NCBI RefSeq assembly: GCF_900090045.1
Contig: NC_041783.1
Span: forward strand, 434,001 to 498,000
Source of the DNA: Plasmodium malariae
Taxonomy: Eukaryota; Apicomplexa; Aconoidasida; Haemosporida; Plasmodiidae
Reading direction: 5' to 3'
Length of the DNA stretch: 64,000 nt
Of the stretch, positions 24,405-34,487 are shown piece by piece (the stretch's first letter is position 1; each line of letters opens with the position of its first letter). The notes under the pieces are model-generated. The model worked only from the letters and a program-made list of their open reading frames with translations, ran no database searches and was not told where the DNA came from. The position numbers were made by a program, and so were the translations under genes.

Positions 24405-25649
24405 ATGGAGGATGACTTTAACATTGACGCGGATTATATAAGAAGATTATCGGTAAAATATAAGGATGTGGATCATCCCTTATTTATGAGTGAACTACCA
24501 AAAAATATAGAAGAGAATGAAGATTTAGTAGCCTTATATAATTTAATGCTGTGTGATGAAAATGATTTAAGCTTAGCTAGAAATTATAAAGAAGTGGGTA
24601 ATGATTATTACAAAGACGGAGTTAAATATTATGAGGATGCTATAATAAGCTATAGCAAAGGCATCAAAGTGTTAAACAACTACCTCGTTTCAGCAACCTC
24701 TAGTAAATTGAGCAATAAATCTACTGAAAATGGTACTACAAACGGTGCTACGAACGGTACTGAAGCCCCCTTGCGCGAAAATAAGAAGGAAAAAGTGCAG
24801 GAACACCACAGAGAAGCTCTAAGCTTAAACACTCCAAAGGGGAAGGAGGGGGGGGATCTATGCGAAATGGACGTGAGAAACCTGTTGTGTGATTTGTACT
24901 GTAATAGAGCTATAATTCATTATAAAAAAAAGAGGTATGTACAATGTTTAGATGATTGTAAATTATCCTTTTCATTTAATGAAAAAAAATACAAAAGTGT
25001 ATATTACAGTATATTGTGTACGCAAAAATTAGAGTTATTCAATGAGGCATACAAATATATTGTTCTGTTTGATAATATTATACAAGATGAAAATGTGAAA
25101 TGCTCATTAAATATAAAAGAATATGAAAGAATAAAAAATGAAATAATACAAAAGTATACACATCTTTTAAATGAAAAGAAAAGAAAAGAAGAAGAGAGAA
25201 AACTCCTTGTAGAAATGGAAAAAAATAATATTAACCATATACAAAATATATTAAAAAAAAGAGATATTAAAATATTAAATAATGTATACAATGATAATAA
25301 TAATATTATTCCTGTGTTCTATATTGATAAATCTATGTTCATACATTTTACAATTTTTTTAATTTATTTTGAAACGAATATCATTGATACCATTTTAGAC
25401 GTTTCGGAAAATAATTGTCTCATGGACTATTATAACATTGTTAAGAAAAACAAAAATAATTTATTTCTCTTTTCCTATCTTGAGTTTCCTAATGATATAT
25501 TTTATATTATTAGTTGTTCATCATACATAAGTGACATAATAAATAAAATAAAAATAATCTCTCCTATTCTTTCAGTACATATTATTGAAAACGAGGAAGC
25601 TAATAAACAGTTCCAGTTGAACAAAAATATTCACTCAGTTAAAACATAA
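24405..25649 (+). CDS. CNS1: TTC4/CNS1-type TPR Hsp90 co-chaperone
   Basis: Single-exon 414-residue protein. The N-terminal HPLFMSELPKN (24-34) is the hallmark start of the TTC4/Cns1 family, followed by TPR1 (RNYKEVGNDYYKDGVKYYEDAI, about 59-80, ending in SYSKGI). A low-complexity Thr/Asn/Gly insertion (about 95-155) is followed by TPR2 and TPR3 (LYCNRAIIHYKKKRYVQCLDDC and onwards). A Lys/Glu-rich helix (about 245-275) leads into the C-terminal wheel-like domain (about 300-410, starting near DKSMFIHFTIFLIYF). Cns1/TTC4 binds the C-terminal EEVD of Hsp90/Hsp70 through the TPR clamp and supports a limited set of clients, including translation factors (family knowledge). The insertion between TPRs is typical Plasmodium embellishment. 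No frameshift was seen. Confidence 0.88.
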   Translation: MEDDFNIDADYIRRLSVKYKDVDHPLFMSELPKNIEENEDLVALYNLMLCDENDLSLARNYKEVGNDYYKDGVKYYEDAIISYSKGIKVLNNYLVSATSSKLSNKSTENGTTNGATNGTEAPLRENKKEKVQEHHREALSLNTPKGKEGGDLCEMDVRNLLCDLYCNRAIIHYKKKRYVQCLDDCKLSFSFNEKKYKSVYYSILCTQKLELFNEAYKYIVLFDNIIQDENVKCSLNIKEYERIKNEIIQKYTHLLNEKKRKEEERKLLVEMEKNNINHIQNILKKRDIKILNNVYNDNNNIIPVFYIDKSMFIHFTIFLIYFETNIIDTILDVSENNCLMDYYNIVKKNKNNLFLFSYLEFPNDIFYIISCSSYISDIINKIKIISPILSVHIIENEEANKQFQLNKNIHSVKT

Positions 25650-27765
25650 ACAAAAATGAATAACAGACCATAATATACATGAACAGAATATAATGTAAAA
25701 ACTGTTCATACATATATTTTTAACCACTAACAATTATCATACGCATGTTTGCACACCCATTGTTAATAAAATTCATAGCTTTCATAGAACTCCCCCCCTT
25801 TTTGTAAGAACATTGTATTACCCTTTTTTTTTTTTTTTTTTTGCGCAATAGAGCTACTATAGTTATACATGCACCAATAAACACACATGTATATATGTAC
25901 GTACGTGTGTTCATATATACATATCCAAACATATGCACACAAACTGCATTCATTTTTTTTTTTTTATTACCCCATTTACCAACTTCCCTTTTTCCTCTGT
26001 TTTACCAAAATGAACATTTGTATTTGTAACAGCGATAACAATTTATCCTCCTCTATTGGGAGTTTCCTCTTTAACGCTATAGAAAAAGCATTGCTATTTT
26101 ATCGTGCGTCGTGACAACCGGATACTACGGTCGAACGTCTTTTGCGCCTTTCATGGTACATTAATACATGTTTAATTACATACATGTTTAATTACATACA
26201 TGCTTAATTACATACATGCTTAATTACATACATGCATAATTACATACATGCTTAATTACATACATGCTTAATTACATACATGCATAATTACATACATGCA
26301 TAATGACATACATGCATATACAAACTTATGTGTGCAGAAAATGGTTTCTCTAAAATAATTCTTATCAGTTCATGCGATTTTCTACATATGAAATGCTTCG
26401 ACTTCTTTTAGTCCGCCCATCGCTACGAAATTGTTCATCATTTTAAGAATTATTTTGCGCTATACAAAATGAAGCTTCATTCAAAATTGGGCGTACATAC
26501 ATAAATATATGTACGTACATATATATATATGTATATGTATATATACGCGTTTGTGTGAATGCATATATATATCCTGCCATTTGCATAAACAAATTCGTAC
26601 ATTCGTTTCATATATGAAAGGTGAGGCTCAGGCTGCTGCTTTTCTCCTGCGATTAAAAAAAAAAAAAGAATAAAGAAAAAATTCAATTTAAAAAAGTAAA
26701 AATGGCATAATGCAAAGAAAAAAATGAAATTTTACAAAATGAACGGGAAAAATAAATTTTTATAACCCTTACAAAGTTGTTGAAAATATTTAATTATACT
26801 CTTTATAATTTACAGAAAATTAAAAATACAGCGAGGAGTTTTTCATATTACGAATTAATTTTCTCATATATACCCCCCAATACAACAGGAATATATAATG
26901 TTCAATGAATAATATACATTTATATAGAACATGTATTGTTAAGCATGCATGTAGGCAAATATTTGTTTTCGATTATATATGTTTATCCCTTAAGCATATT
27001 TCCATCAATTGTGCACTATAATTTTGGCTGTTCGTACAATAAAAAAAAAAAAAAAAAAAAAAGGAAAATTTATTATATTGGAATGGAGCATAAGGGGGTT
27101 TAAACCTTTTATTATATTTTTTTCTTTGCATAGTTTTCTTTTTCTTCATCATTCAGCAGAAACATTTCATGCATGAAGAACGCAATAGCAAAGCAGTTCA
27201 TTTTTAGCTTCATACATACGTATATACATATAAACAAGAAGTATGCTTTATTCATATAGTATAACTATTGTTTACTCGAATAGAGTTGCTAATTTTCAAA
27301 GCGCACTAAGGGCACAGAACTCCCAGAAGGCACGCAAATTTTGTAGTCCCAAAAATGAAAAGCAAAACGACGCTAGCGATAATAATTTATTTTTACATGT
27401 ATTACTTTATATCTTGTAAATGCCACTTTTTCACATTTAACCCATACGTACATATATATGCATACCTACACAATAGCGTACTTACGCGAAAAAATATCCA
27501 AATATATGTGCTCCATTTCATGTTGTGTGCAACAAGCTGTTCATAAAAAATACAATTTAACTCATAAAAAAAAAAAAAAAAAAAAAAAAATTGAAAAAAA
27601 AAAGGAAAAAAAGTGAGGTGATTAGCAAGCGAATGAGAAGCGGACAAGAAAGACAATCCCTATGCAATTTTATGAAAAATCAAAGGAAAAAAAAATTTAC
27701 AAAATTGACAAAATAACATGGTGAAAAAAAGCAAATTTTATCAAGACACATTACTGCACAGAACA
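25650..27765. other. Intergenic region between convergent genes
   Basis: About 2.1 kb separating the convergent CNS1-like gene and the KVSFATTK protein. It holds a 16-bp minisatellite (listed separately), poly-A runs at about 27041-27062 and 27566-27591, and a compositionally unusual 34-codon frame at 26010-26114 (see findings). Nothing else is supported. Confidence 0.55.
26158..26320. repeat. 16-bp CATGCTTAATTACATA minisatellite
   Basis: About ten copies of a 16-bp unit CATG(C/T)(T/A)TAATTACATA, degenerating at the right end. Confidence 0.92.
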
Positions 27766-30700
27766 TTATGATATAATAGTTCCAAAAGAAAATGAAGGAC
27801 TGTATATATCACTTTGCTTGTATTTCATGACAATTTTCGAGTTTGAAATTTTGTCCATCATAGTTCTTTGAACTATGTTAAACGTTTCATAAAGACATTT
27901 AAGTTTTCCATTAATAATGTGTATATCAATAGGTATAGGCATATTTTCCATATTAACATTTTTTTTTTTTTTTCTATATGCTGCTAAACGTTTTGAATAT
28001 TTTGATACAATATTCTGAAATTTCATATCATATTCTGCTTGTATTTCGTTTAACAATTTAATATATTTTATATTTATTTTTTCATAATATAACAAGATTT
28101 CTTTTCTTATATATCTGAAATAGTCAACTATTTGTATATGTATATATCTTTTATTATATTGAATTAATGTATATGCTTTAATTAAATATTTAGCTGACAA
28201 ATTTTCTAAATTATCTTCCTTTTTTAATAAATGTAGAAACGCTGAGTCGTAATAATTATATTTTATTTTTTTTATGGGATACGGTGAATCAGTATTATTT
28301 TTTAAATGCCCTTCGTTCATATTTGTACAGCTGTTTGTTGCAATTCTTTTGTTGTTTTTACTGCTCGAACATGGTTTGTCAATGTGGTACGAAGATCTCA
28401 GCCTTTGCTGACTCCTCCCATTTGAGTTTGGCACGTCAATTGGGGTAACTAGTCCTGGATTAACTGGGTTAACTATGCCAATTGGGTTAACTATACCAAT
28501 TGGGTTAACTATGCCAATTGGGTTAATTAGGCCATCTGGGTCAACTTGGTCAACTAGGCCAACTTGGTCAACAGGGCCAATCACGCCAACTGAAAAGGTC
28601 GGTTCCACCGTGGCCTCTATCATGTGCACATCGTCCCCCTCATCATTTAACAGTAATTCGTTACTCGGTTCGTCCTTCCCTATAATGTTTACAATTTCGG
28701 AGTAATCCGCTGTTCCACTTGTGCCATCCACTTCATGTATGATCTCATTTTCCTCACCATTTCTAAATCGTTTCCTTTGTTTTGCATCATCATTGTTGTT
28801 TCTTTGGCTAGTCCCCGCATCTATAGTCACTGCTGTATCATTATTGAACTTCCTAACTTTCGAAGATCTTTCTAAGTATATTCTACTTCTTTTAAATCTC
28901 TTTTGAGCAGTTGTTACACATTCCTGATTCATACGTGTAGTAATCATGTTAGACGGCTTTATTAAAAAAGAGCTGCTGTTGTCATTGCATTTTGTTGTAT
29001 TACTTGATATATGAAGCTCTTTATCGTTTTTCTTATATTTGCTTAAACTATGTATGCACTCATCAATATGCTTTTGTTTTTCCTCATAATTCAGGATTTT
29101 CTTTACTATATCTACTGGTCGTCTCGATATATTACATTCCTTGCTATTTATTGAACCACATTCTAATGAATCGATGTTATCTAATCGTTTGTTCCCACCC
29201 AAATTAGTTTCATTAACTCTATTGTTAAACTGTGTGTTCTTTATTCCATTTTTGTTACACTGCTGTTTAGTACTCTGCAATGTCTTTTCATCTTCATGTG
29301 CACTAGAGTTATTATTATTAGTATTACTACTATTATTGTTACTTCCATTTATTTTCGAATCAGCATTAGTTGTCGTAATATTATCAGCATTAGTTGTCGT
29401 AATATTATCAGCATTAGTTGTCGTAACATTATCAGCATTAGTTGTCGTAACATTATCAGCATTAGTTGTCGTAACATTATCAGCATTAGTTGTAGTAATA
29501 TTATCAGCATTAGTTGTAGTAATATTATCAGCATTAGTTGTCGTAACATTATCAGCATTAGTTGTAGTAATATTATCAGCATTAGTTGTCGTAATATTAT
29601 CAGCATTAGTTGTAATATTATCAGTAGTAGCCGTAGTAGTAGCCGTAGTAGTAGCCGTAGTAGTAGCCGTAGTAGTAGCCGAAGTAGTAGCCGTAGCACT
29701 AACCGTAGCATTAGGTGTTTTCCTCCCTTCACACGAGTTTCCCTTTTTAAGTACATCATGCCCGTCTTCGGGGGCATTGCTTCTATTATTGCTACCTCTG
29801 TCAGTCCTGTTTCGAAGAACTCCATTGTTTTTATTGTTAATCTGTGTATCATCATGAGCATCACGCGAACAATGTGAATTAAGCGAATAATGCAAATCCC
29901 TACGTCTTAGCTTAATCGGCTCGCTTTCATCTCCGTTTATTGAATGTATTACTCCTTCATTTGCATCATTTTGCACTATATTGGACATATGAGAAACTTC
30001 TATATTTTGACTCTCTTGTTTTTCTTCCTTACAACAATGCCCACTCTCCTCACACACATACGCATGTCTTTTAATAGCTCTAGTATTTAATTCAATGGGA
30101 GTGTTCTCTTTGATAATATTCCCATTAAAAAGATCAACAGAAGGGGGGTTACCATCTATCCCTTCGTTTACCCTATCATATAATTCTAATATTTTAGAGC
30201 ATTTTTCGCCACTTTCGTTAAGCGTTTTTACAAGGTTCTGATTGTTCACTTTTAACGAATCGTCAAAGGAGATACCGCTTCCTGTTTCTTTGCATTTTGT
30301 GTAGTAACAGTCGCTATTGACATAGCTGTTGACGTTACTACCTATATCGCTTTCTATATTGTTGTTCATGTAATTATCTATATCATTGTCTATGCTACTG
30401 TTGGCAGCGCTTGCAATTTCGCTATCCTTGTTGTCATCCTCATTGTAGGCAAAATTTTCACCGAATAAGTCCTTCGTTGTTGCGTAACTAACCTTGAGCA
30501 TTCCACCCCCTTGTTGTTGTTTCTTCTCGGCATCATTCCCTTTAACTCTAAATGAATCATTTTCAAACTCACTGATGCAGCTACTATATAATAGTAGTTT
30601 TTGTTTATTTACGTCTTTTTTAAGTAACTGTTCTCTATGGAATTCTTTTTTTTTTTTTTTTTTTTTTTTTTTTCTGAACATTGGGCAAATTATAGTCAGT

Positions 30701-31401
30701 AGGATAATCAGTACAATCCCTATGATTACCATTATTGCCATTATTGCTATCATTACTATATTTATTATGATTATCCTGACTACTGTCCAAATCATGCGCA
30801 TCTTGTATATTATCATTTTCATTTCTATCATTTACATGGTTTAATGACTGCTCTAGTAGCATTGTTCTTGTACCCATAGGTGTGTCCTCAGTCAATAAAC
30901 ATATTTCTTTAGTTGTAGCGAAACTTACTTTTCTCCTTATCAGTTTTTCTGTACTTTTGTTGTTATCATTAAATAAAATATTATTTGTATAAATTTCATT
31001 CATACCATCATGTTTACGTTTATTTAAATATAGATTGTTGTTCTCCTTAAGATGAATACTATCCTGTTCATATATCAATTCTTCTTCTTTATCATCGCAC
31101 ACAGTCGTCTCAAGCTCAGTTATATTCTTTATTATATCAAAAATTTTTCTCTTTGTAGACTCTGAATTGAATTTTATTTGTAACTCAACATTTTGTAATA
31201 GGCGGTCCTCAAACTGCTCTCTCAACTTGTTCGATAGTACTCCTGGAAAAAGGACAAACAAAAAAGAAGGAAGTAAAAACAGGGCCCAAGAAAAATATCA
31301 CTTAGTATCTTTCTCTTGGGAAAGGAAATACAAAATGGAGACTACTCCTGCGTGGATACTTGTGCAGGTAGGCAGCAAATATTACTTAAGTAGTGGTACA
31401 T
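27766..31401 (-). CDS. Large low-complexity protein with KVSFATTK motifs (frameshifted at a homopolymer; possible KNL1-like)
   Basis: Two minus-strand frames meet in a roughly 29-nt poly-T tract (about 30645-30673). The upstream frame, from an acceptor at 31243, reads into poly-Lys and stops shortly after. The downstream frame continues poly-Lys into EFHREQLLKKDVNKQ and runs to the stop at 27766. Composition and a motif shared across the break argue for one gene of about 1,160 residues with a one- or two-base homopolymer discrepancy. A tentative 16-nt first exon (31401..31386, MYHYL) splices in phase 1 to 31242. Visible features: RRKVSFATTKE and KVSYATTKDLF, which look like PP1-docking RVSF motifs; an Asn/Thr array (TTNADNI); GLINPIGIVNPIGIVNP repeats; and a C-terminal helical, probably coiled-coil region. 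I do not recognise a family with confidence; KNL1/Spc105 is one possibility. Confidence 0.65.
28470..28580 (-). repeat. Coding repeat NPIGIV / DQVGLVDQV
   Basis: Short coding repeat inside the KVSFATTK protein: GIVNPI units (18 bp) followed by GL/VDQV units. The DNA unit is GGGTTAACTAT(A/G)CCAATT on the plus strand. Confidence 0.85.
29355..29700 (-). repeat. Coding minisatellite TTNADNIT (24 bp) plus Thr/Ala triplet array
   Basis: About eleven copies of a 24-bp unit encoding TTNADN(I/V)T, then an AGTAGCCGT-type 9-bp array encoding TATTTATTT. It reads in frame within the large minus-strand gene, and is open in the other frames only because of the repeat. Confidence 0.92.
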
Positions 31402-31847
31402 AAGAAGAGGTACATATATATGGAGGTGCATATATAACGATACATATATATGGAGGTGCATATATAACGATACATATATAGCGATACATATATAGCGATA
31501 CATATATAGCGATACATATATAGCGATACATATATAGCGGTACATATATAGAGCTACAATGCAGAGAGGGTAAAACATCATGTATGTATAACAAGCAGGA
31601 TGCAGAATATCAGAATGAAAAAAAAACTCAACAAAAGGAATGTAACACGATAGAGGGAAATATAGTACAGCACAGCGAATCATCGTGAAGCTAAACACAC
31701 GGAGGTGTAACGCCCCTTTTACAAAGCATAAATCAGGGTATGATAACTGCTCGTTGTTAAGTGTACATACACGTTCATGCGTATACATATGTATGCACAC
31801 GTGGATCATTGCACACTAGCCGCAGCTGTGCAAAACTGATTTATTGC
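31402..31847. repeat. Short intergenic region with 14-bp GATACATATATAGC array
   Basis: The array begins at about 31405, just inside the putative first-exon boundary, and runs to about 31555. It includes two 28-bp TGGAGGTGCATATATAACGATACATATA copies, then about six 14-bp GATACATATATAGC copies. The remainder is spacer between two minus-strand genes and presumably holds the promoter of the KVSFATTK gene. Confidence 0.85.
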
Positions 31848-33275
31848 TTAACCTAGTGCGTCACTTTTGCCAAGAGAGAAAACAATTTTTTTTGATTGGT
31901 CATCACTGTATATTTTGACTCTATCATAAGACAAAACGATAAGCAATTTATTCTTTGTGTTATAGAAATATGCATAAAAAAAGTTAATGAGTAGATTTCC
32001 TTTATATCCTTTAGGTGATAAAATAATTTGCTCTGTAGTATTATTTCCATGGTCATTTGTAATGGCAGAAGTATGAAAAGAAAGACTGCTATTGCTCAGA
32101 TATATATATGAATTATATTTTAAATAATTTAAATTAATATTATTTTCTTTTGTCAATGTAAGGAAGTAATTCCTTTTTTTAGTTATTAAGGTTGCTATAA
32201 GGTTTAGTGATGATAAATTAATTCTATCCTTTTCTGGTACTAGTTTATGTATACGTTTAAATAAAGAGCGAGTTTTTTTTTTTATTTCAATGTCAGGTAT
32301 AATTTCAATTTGTTTTATTATATTATTAATATAGCTATCTAAACTTGATATATTATTAACCTCATCTACATTATGAAATAGGAGTAGCAATAAATCTAAT
32401 GCTATTTCTATTATTTTAATACGAGAACAACCTATCTGTATATGTCTATTATTAGTTATAATAATGTCTTTTTCCTTTTTTATATTATTTATTATTTCAT
32501 TAAATAAAGACAAATGAAATGATACGATATGTAATAAAGAGGAATAGAATGAAGCCAATTCGATATTATATATTTTCCACTTTTCCTTTAATGGTACAAT
32601 ATTATTTATATCAATAACAAAAAAAAAAAAAGTTCTTTCAAATAATAAAAAACTATCATTAGAGAATTGTTTTTCATTTAAACATATGTTTATTATAATA
32701 TTTAATTTTTTAAAAAAAATTTCATCTACTTCTTCTATGTTAATGCACTTATTTACACTGTACCGAATAAAGTATATGCACTCATCAGCTAACAATATTA
32801 AATGACTATTTAACGAGTTAATACATATATTCATCATTCTATCTATAACTTTATAAGTAAAACTAAAATTAGACTCTATATCGATCTCTATTAGGTCGTG
32901 AAGAAACATAGATAGGGATAACTCGCCTTCCTCTTCCGCGGCATTCAGTTCTTGAATTATGTTCTTGTTGTATTCGTCTATGTCTATATCGTTCACCTCG
33001 TTCATCTTGTTTATCTCGTTCACCTCATTCATCTTGTTTATCTCGTTCATCTCGTTCATCTTGTTTATCTCGTTCACCTCGTTCATCTTGTTTATCTCGT
33101 TCACCTCGTTCATCTTGTTCATTTCGTTCATCTTGTTCATTTCGTTCATCTTGTTTATATCATCCGTCTTGTTTATATCATCCGTCTTGTTCATTTCATT
33201 CATCTTGTTCATTTCATTCATCTTGTTCATTTCATTCATCTTGTTCATTTCATTCATCTTGTTCATTTCATTCAT
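31848..33275 (-). CDS. Conserved-looking protein of unknown function with N-terminal MNKMNE repeats
   Basis: 475 residues from the first ATG at 33275. The frame stays open upstream to 33350, where an in-frame TAG immediately precedes sequence that also looks coding (ILEVPLDKGTKREN). That TAG could be a splice acceptor, so the true start may lie in an unseen upstream exon. The first 100 residues are a hexapeptide array (MNKMNE, with TDDIN, VNEI and DIDIDEYN variants). The remainder is mostly helical with alternating hydrophobic segments (for example ELSLSMFLHDLIEIDIE, IDRMMNICINSLNSHLILL, KIIEIALDLLLLLFHNVDEV), suggestive of alpha-solenoid repeats. The C-terminus looks beta-rich (GNLLINFFYAYFYNTKNKLL). 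No motif or family is recognised. It is not a membrane protein by eye. Confidence 0.8.
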   Translation of the reverse strand: MNEMNKMNEMNKMNEMNKMNEMNKMNEMNKTDDINKTDDINKMNEMNKMNEMNKMNEVNEINKMNEVNEINKMNEMNEINKMNEVNEINKMNEVNDIDIDEYNKNIIQELNAAEEEGELSLSMFLHDLIEIDIESNFSFTYKVIDRMMNICINSLNSHLILLADECIYFIRYSVNKCINIEEVDEIFFKKLNIIINICLNEKQFSNDSFLLFERTFFFFVIDINNIVPLKEKWKIYNIELASFYSSLLHIVSFHLSLFNEIINNIKKEKDIIITNNRHIQIGCSRIKIIEIALDLLLLLFHNVDEVNNISSLDSYINNIIKQIEIIPDIEIKKKTRSLFKRIHKLVPEKDRINLSSLNLIATLITKKRNYFLTLTKENNINLNYLKYNSYIYLSNSSLSFHTSAITNDHGNNTTEQIILSPKGYKGNLLINFFYAYFYNTKNKLLIVLSYDRVKIYSDDQSKKIVFSLGKSDALG

Positions 33276-33285
33276 CTTGTTCACC
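33000..33285 (-). repeat. Coding repeat MNKMNE (18 bp)
   Basis: 18-bp repeat encoding MNKMNE/MNKTDDI/VNEINK at the N-terminus of the protein above. On the plus strand the same DNA reads as a Phe/Ile/Leu-rich open frame, which is a shadow. Confidence 0.9.
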
Positions 33286-33350
33286 TGTCCTTTCGTGTTT
33301 TCTCTTTTCGTTCCCTTGTCCAGTGGGACCTCAAGTATGGGAAGGTTTGC

Positions 33351-34487
33351 CTAGTTCGTTTGAGTGAGCGGCACGTGTACGTGTTTGTATTTGCTATACA
33401 TACACGTGTTTGTGCTTCCGGCGTGTGTATATGTTCGTGCGTGCGTTGCAAGGAGTTCTGTTGTTCCCTCTGCTTGCGTACAAAATTGAAAAAAAGAAAA
33501 GGGATATGTCATAACGACGCGTATGATTTAAAAAAAAAGATCAGTACATCACTTGAAAATTATAAAAAACACATAATAGCTAAAATGTATGCATAAATGT
33601 TAAAATAAAAAAAGACAAACACAAAAAATTAAAAAAAAAAGTATATTACAAATCATCATTACAAAATGAAAATTAATGAAGCACTTATTTTATTTTTATC
33701 GTATTTTTATTTTCGTTCTTTTGCCAATATGCGTGGAATAAATTGTTTAAATAATTTAACACAAGAACACTATTATCCTTATTTTTTTCTTGTTTATCTA
33801 CGCTTTTTTTTTTTTTTTTTTTTTCTTTTTTGTTTTTATATTATTTTTCTTGTCTATGTCATCTTATTCTGCATTATTTTACCTCATTTTGCTTTTTTCA
33901 TTTCATCTTACTTCGCTTTATTTTATTTAGTTTTATTTTCATAAATACAAAAATATTCCACACAATGTGCCGATCAACACTGGGTGCACTGCACCACTAA
34001 AATGGGAAATAAATTAAAAAAAAAAAAAATGAAAACGTAAAAATTAATATCGCAATAAAGCAATAACGTAATAACGTAAAATCCCTTATTTTTTTTTTAT
34101 GCATAAATAGTAGTTCTCACAGGTTAACTTTTCTCACTGAAAGGGATAAATAATGGAATAGAAAAAAAAAAAAAAAAAAAAAAAAAAATTACTTGCACAC
34201 TATAAACCGCAACATCATTCTATATTTTAAAATACTCGTTCATGCTAATTTTGATTTCTGCCATTGAACAAGCATCAGTAACATATATAAAAATTTATTA
34301 CAAGCATAACATGCTTTATTTTCATAAACTATGTGTTTCAGTTCCTTTTTAAAAATGGAGACAAAAAAATGTATTCTTTTAGAAGAACGGCATTTTGTTT
34401 CACCCTAACTCGTTTCAGTCTATGCAGATCAACCCCATCCCATTTTTCCATATGTTGTGTCCTTTTCTTTGTTAGTCATTGCGGTCC
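33351..34487. other. Intergenic spacer, nothing firmly assigned
   Basis: AT-rich spacer with poly-T (about 33808-33824) and a long poly-A (about 34161-34188). The stretch 34395-34490, read on the minus strand, could be a continuation of the DRC10-like C-terminus if the adjoining poly-A tract is miscounted (see findings). Nothing else is supported. Confidence 0.5.

Noticed and set aside
29141..29877. Large plus-strand frames antisense to the KVSFATTK gene
   Set aside because: They are shadows of the coding minisatellite (ALVVVILS and CRNIISIS repeats).
32952..33596. Plus-strand 214-codon frame
   Set aside because: Antisense of the MNKMNE coding repeat; Leu/His/Phe repeat translation.
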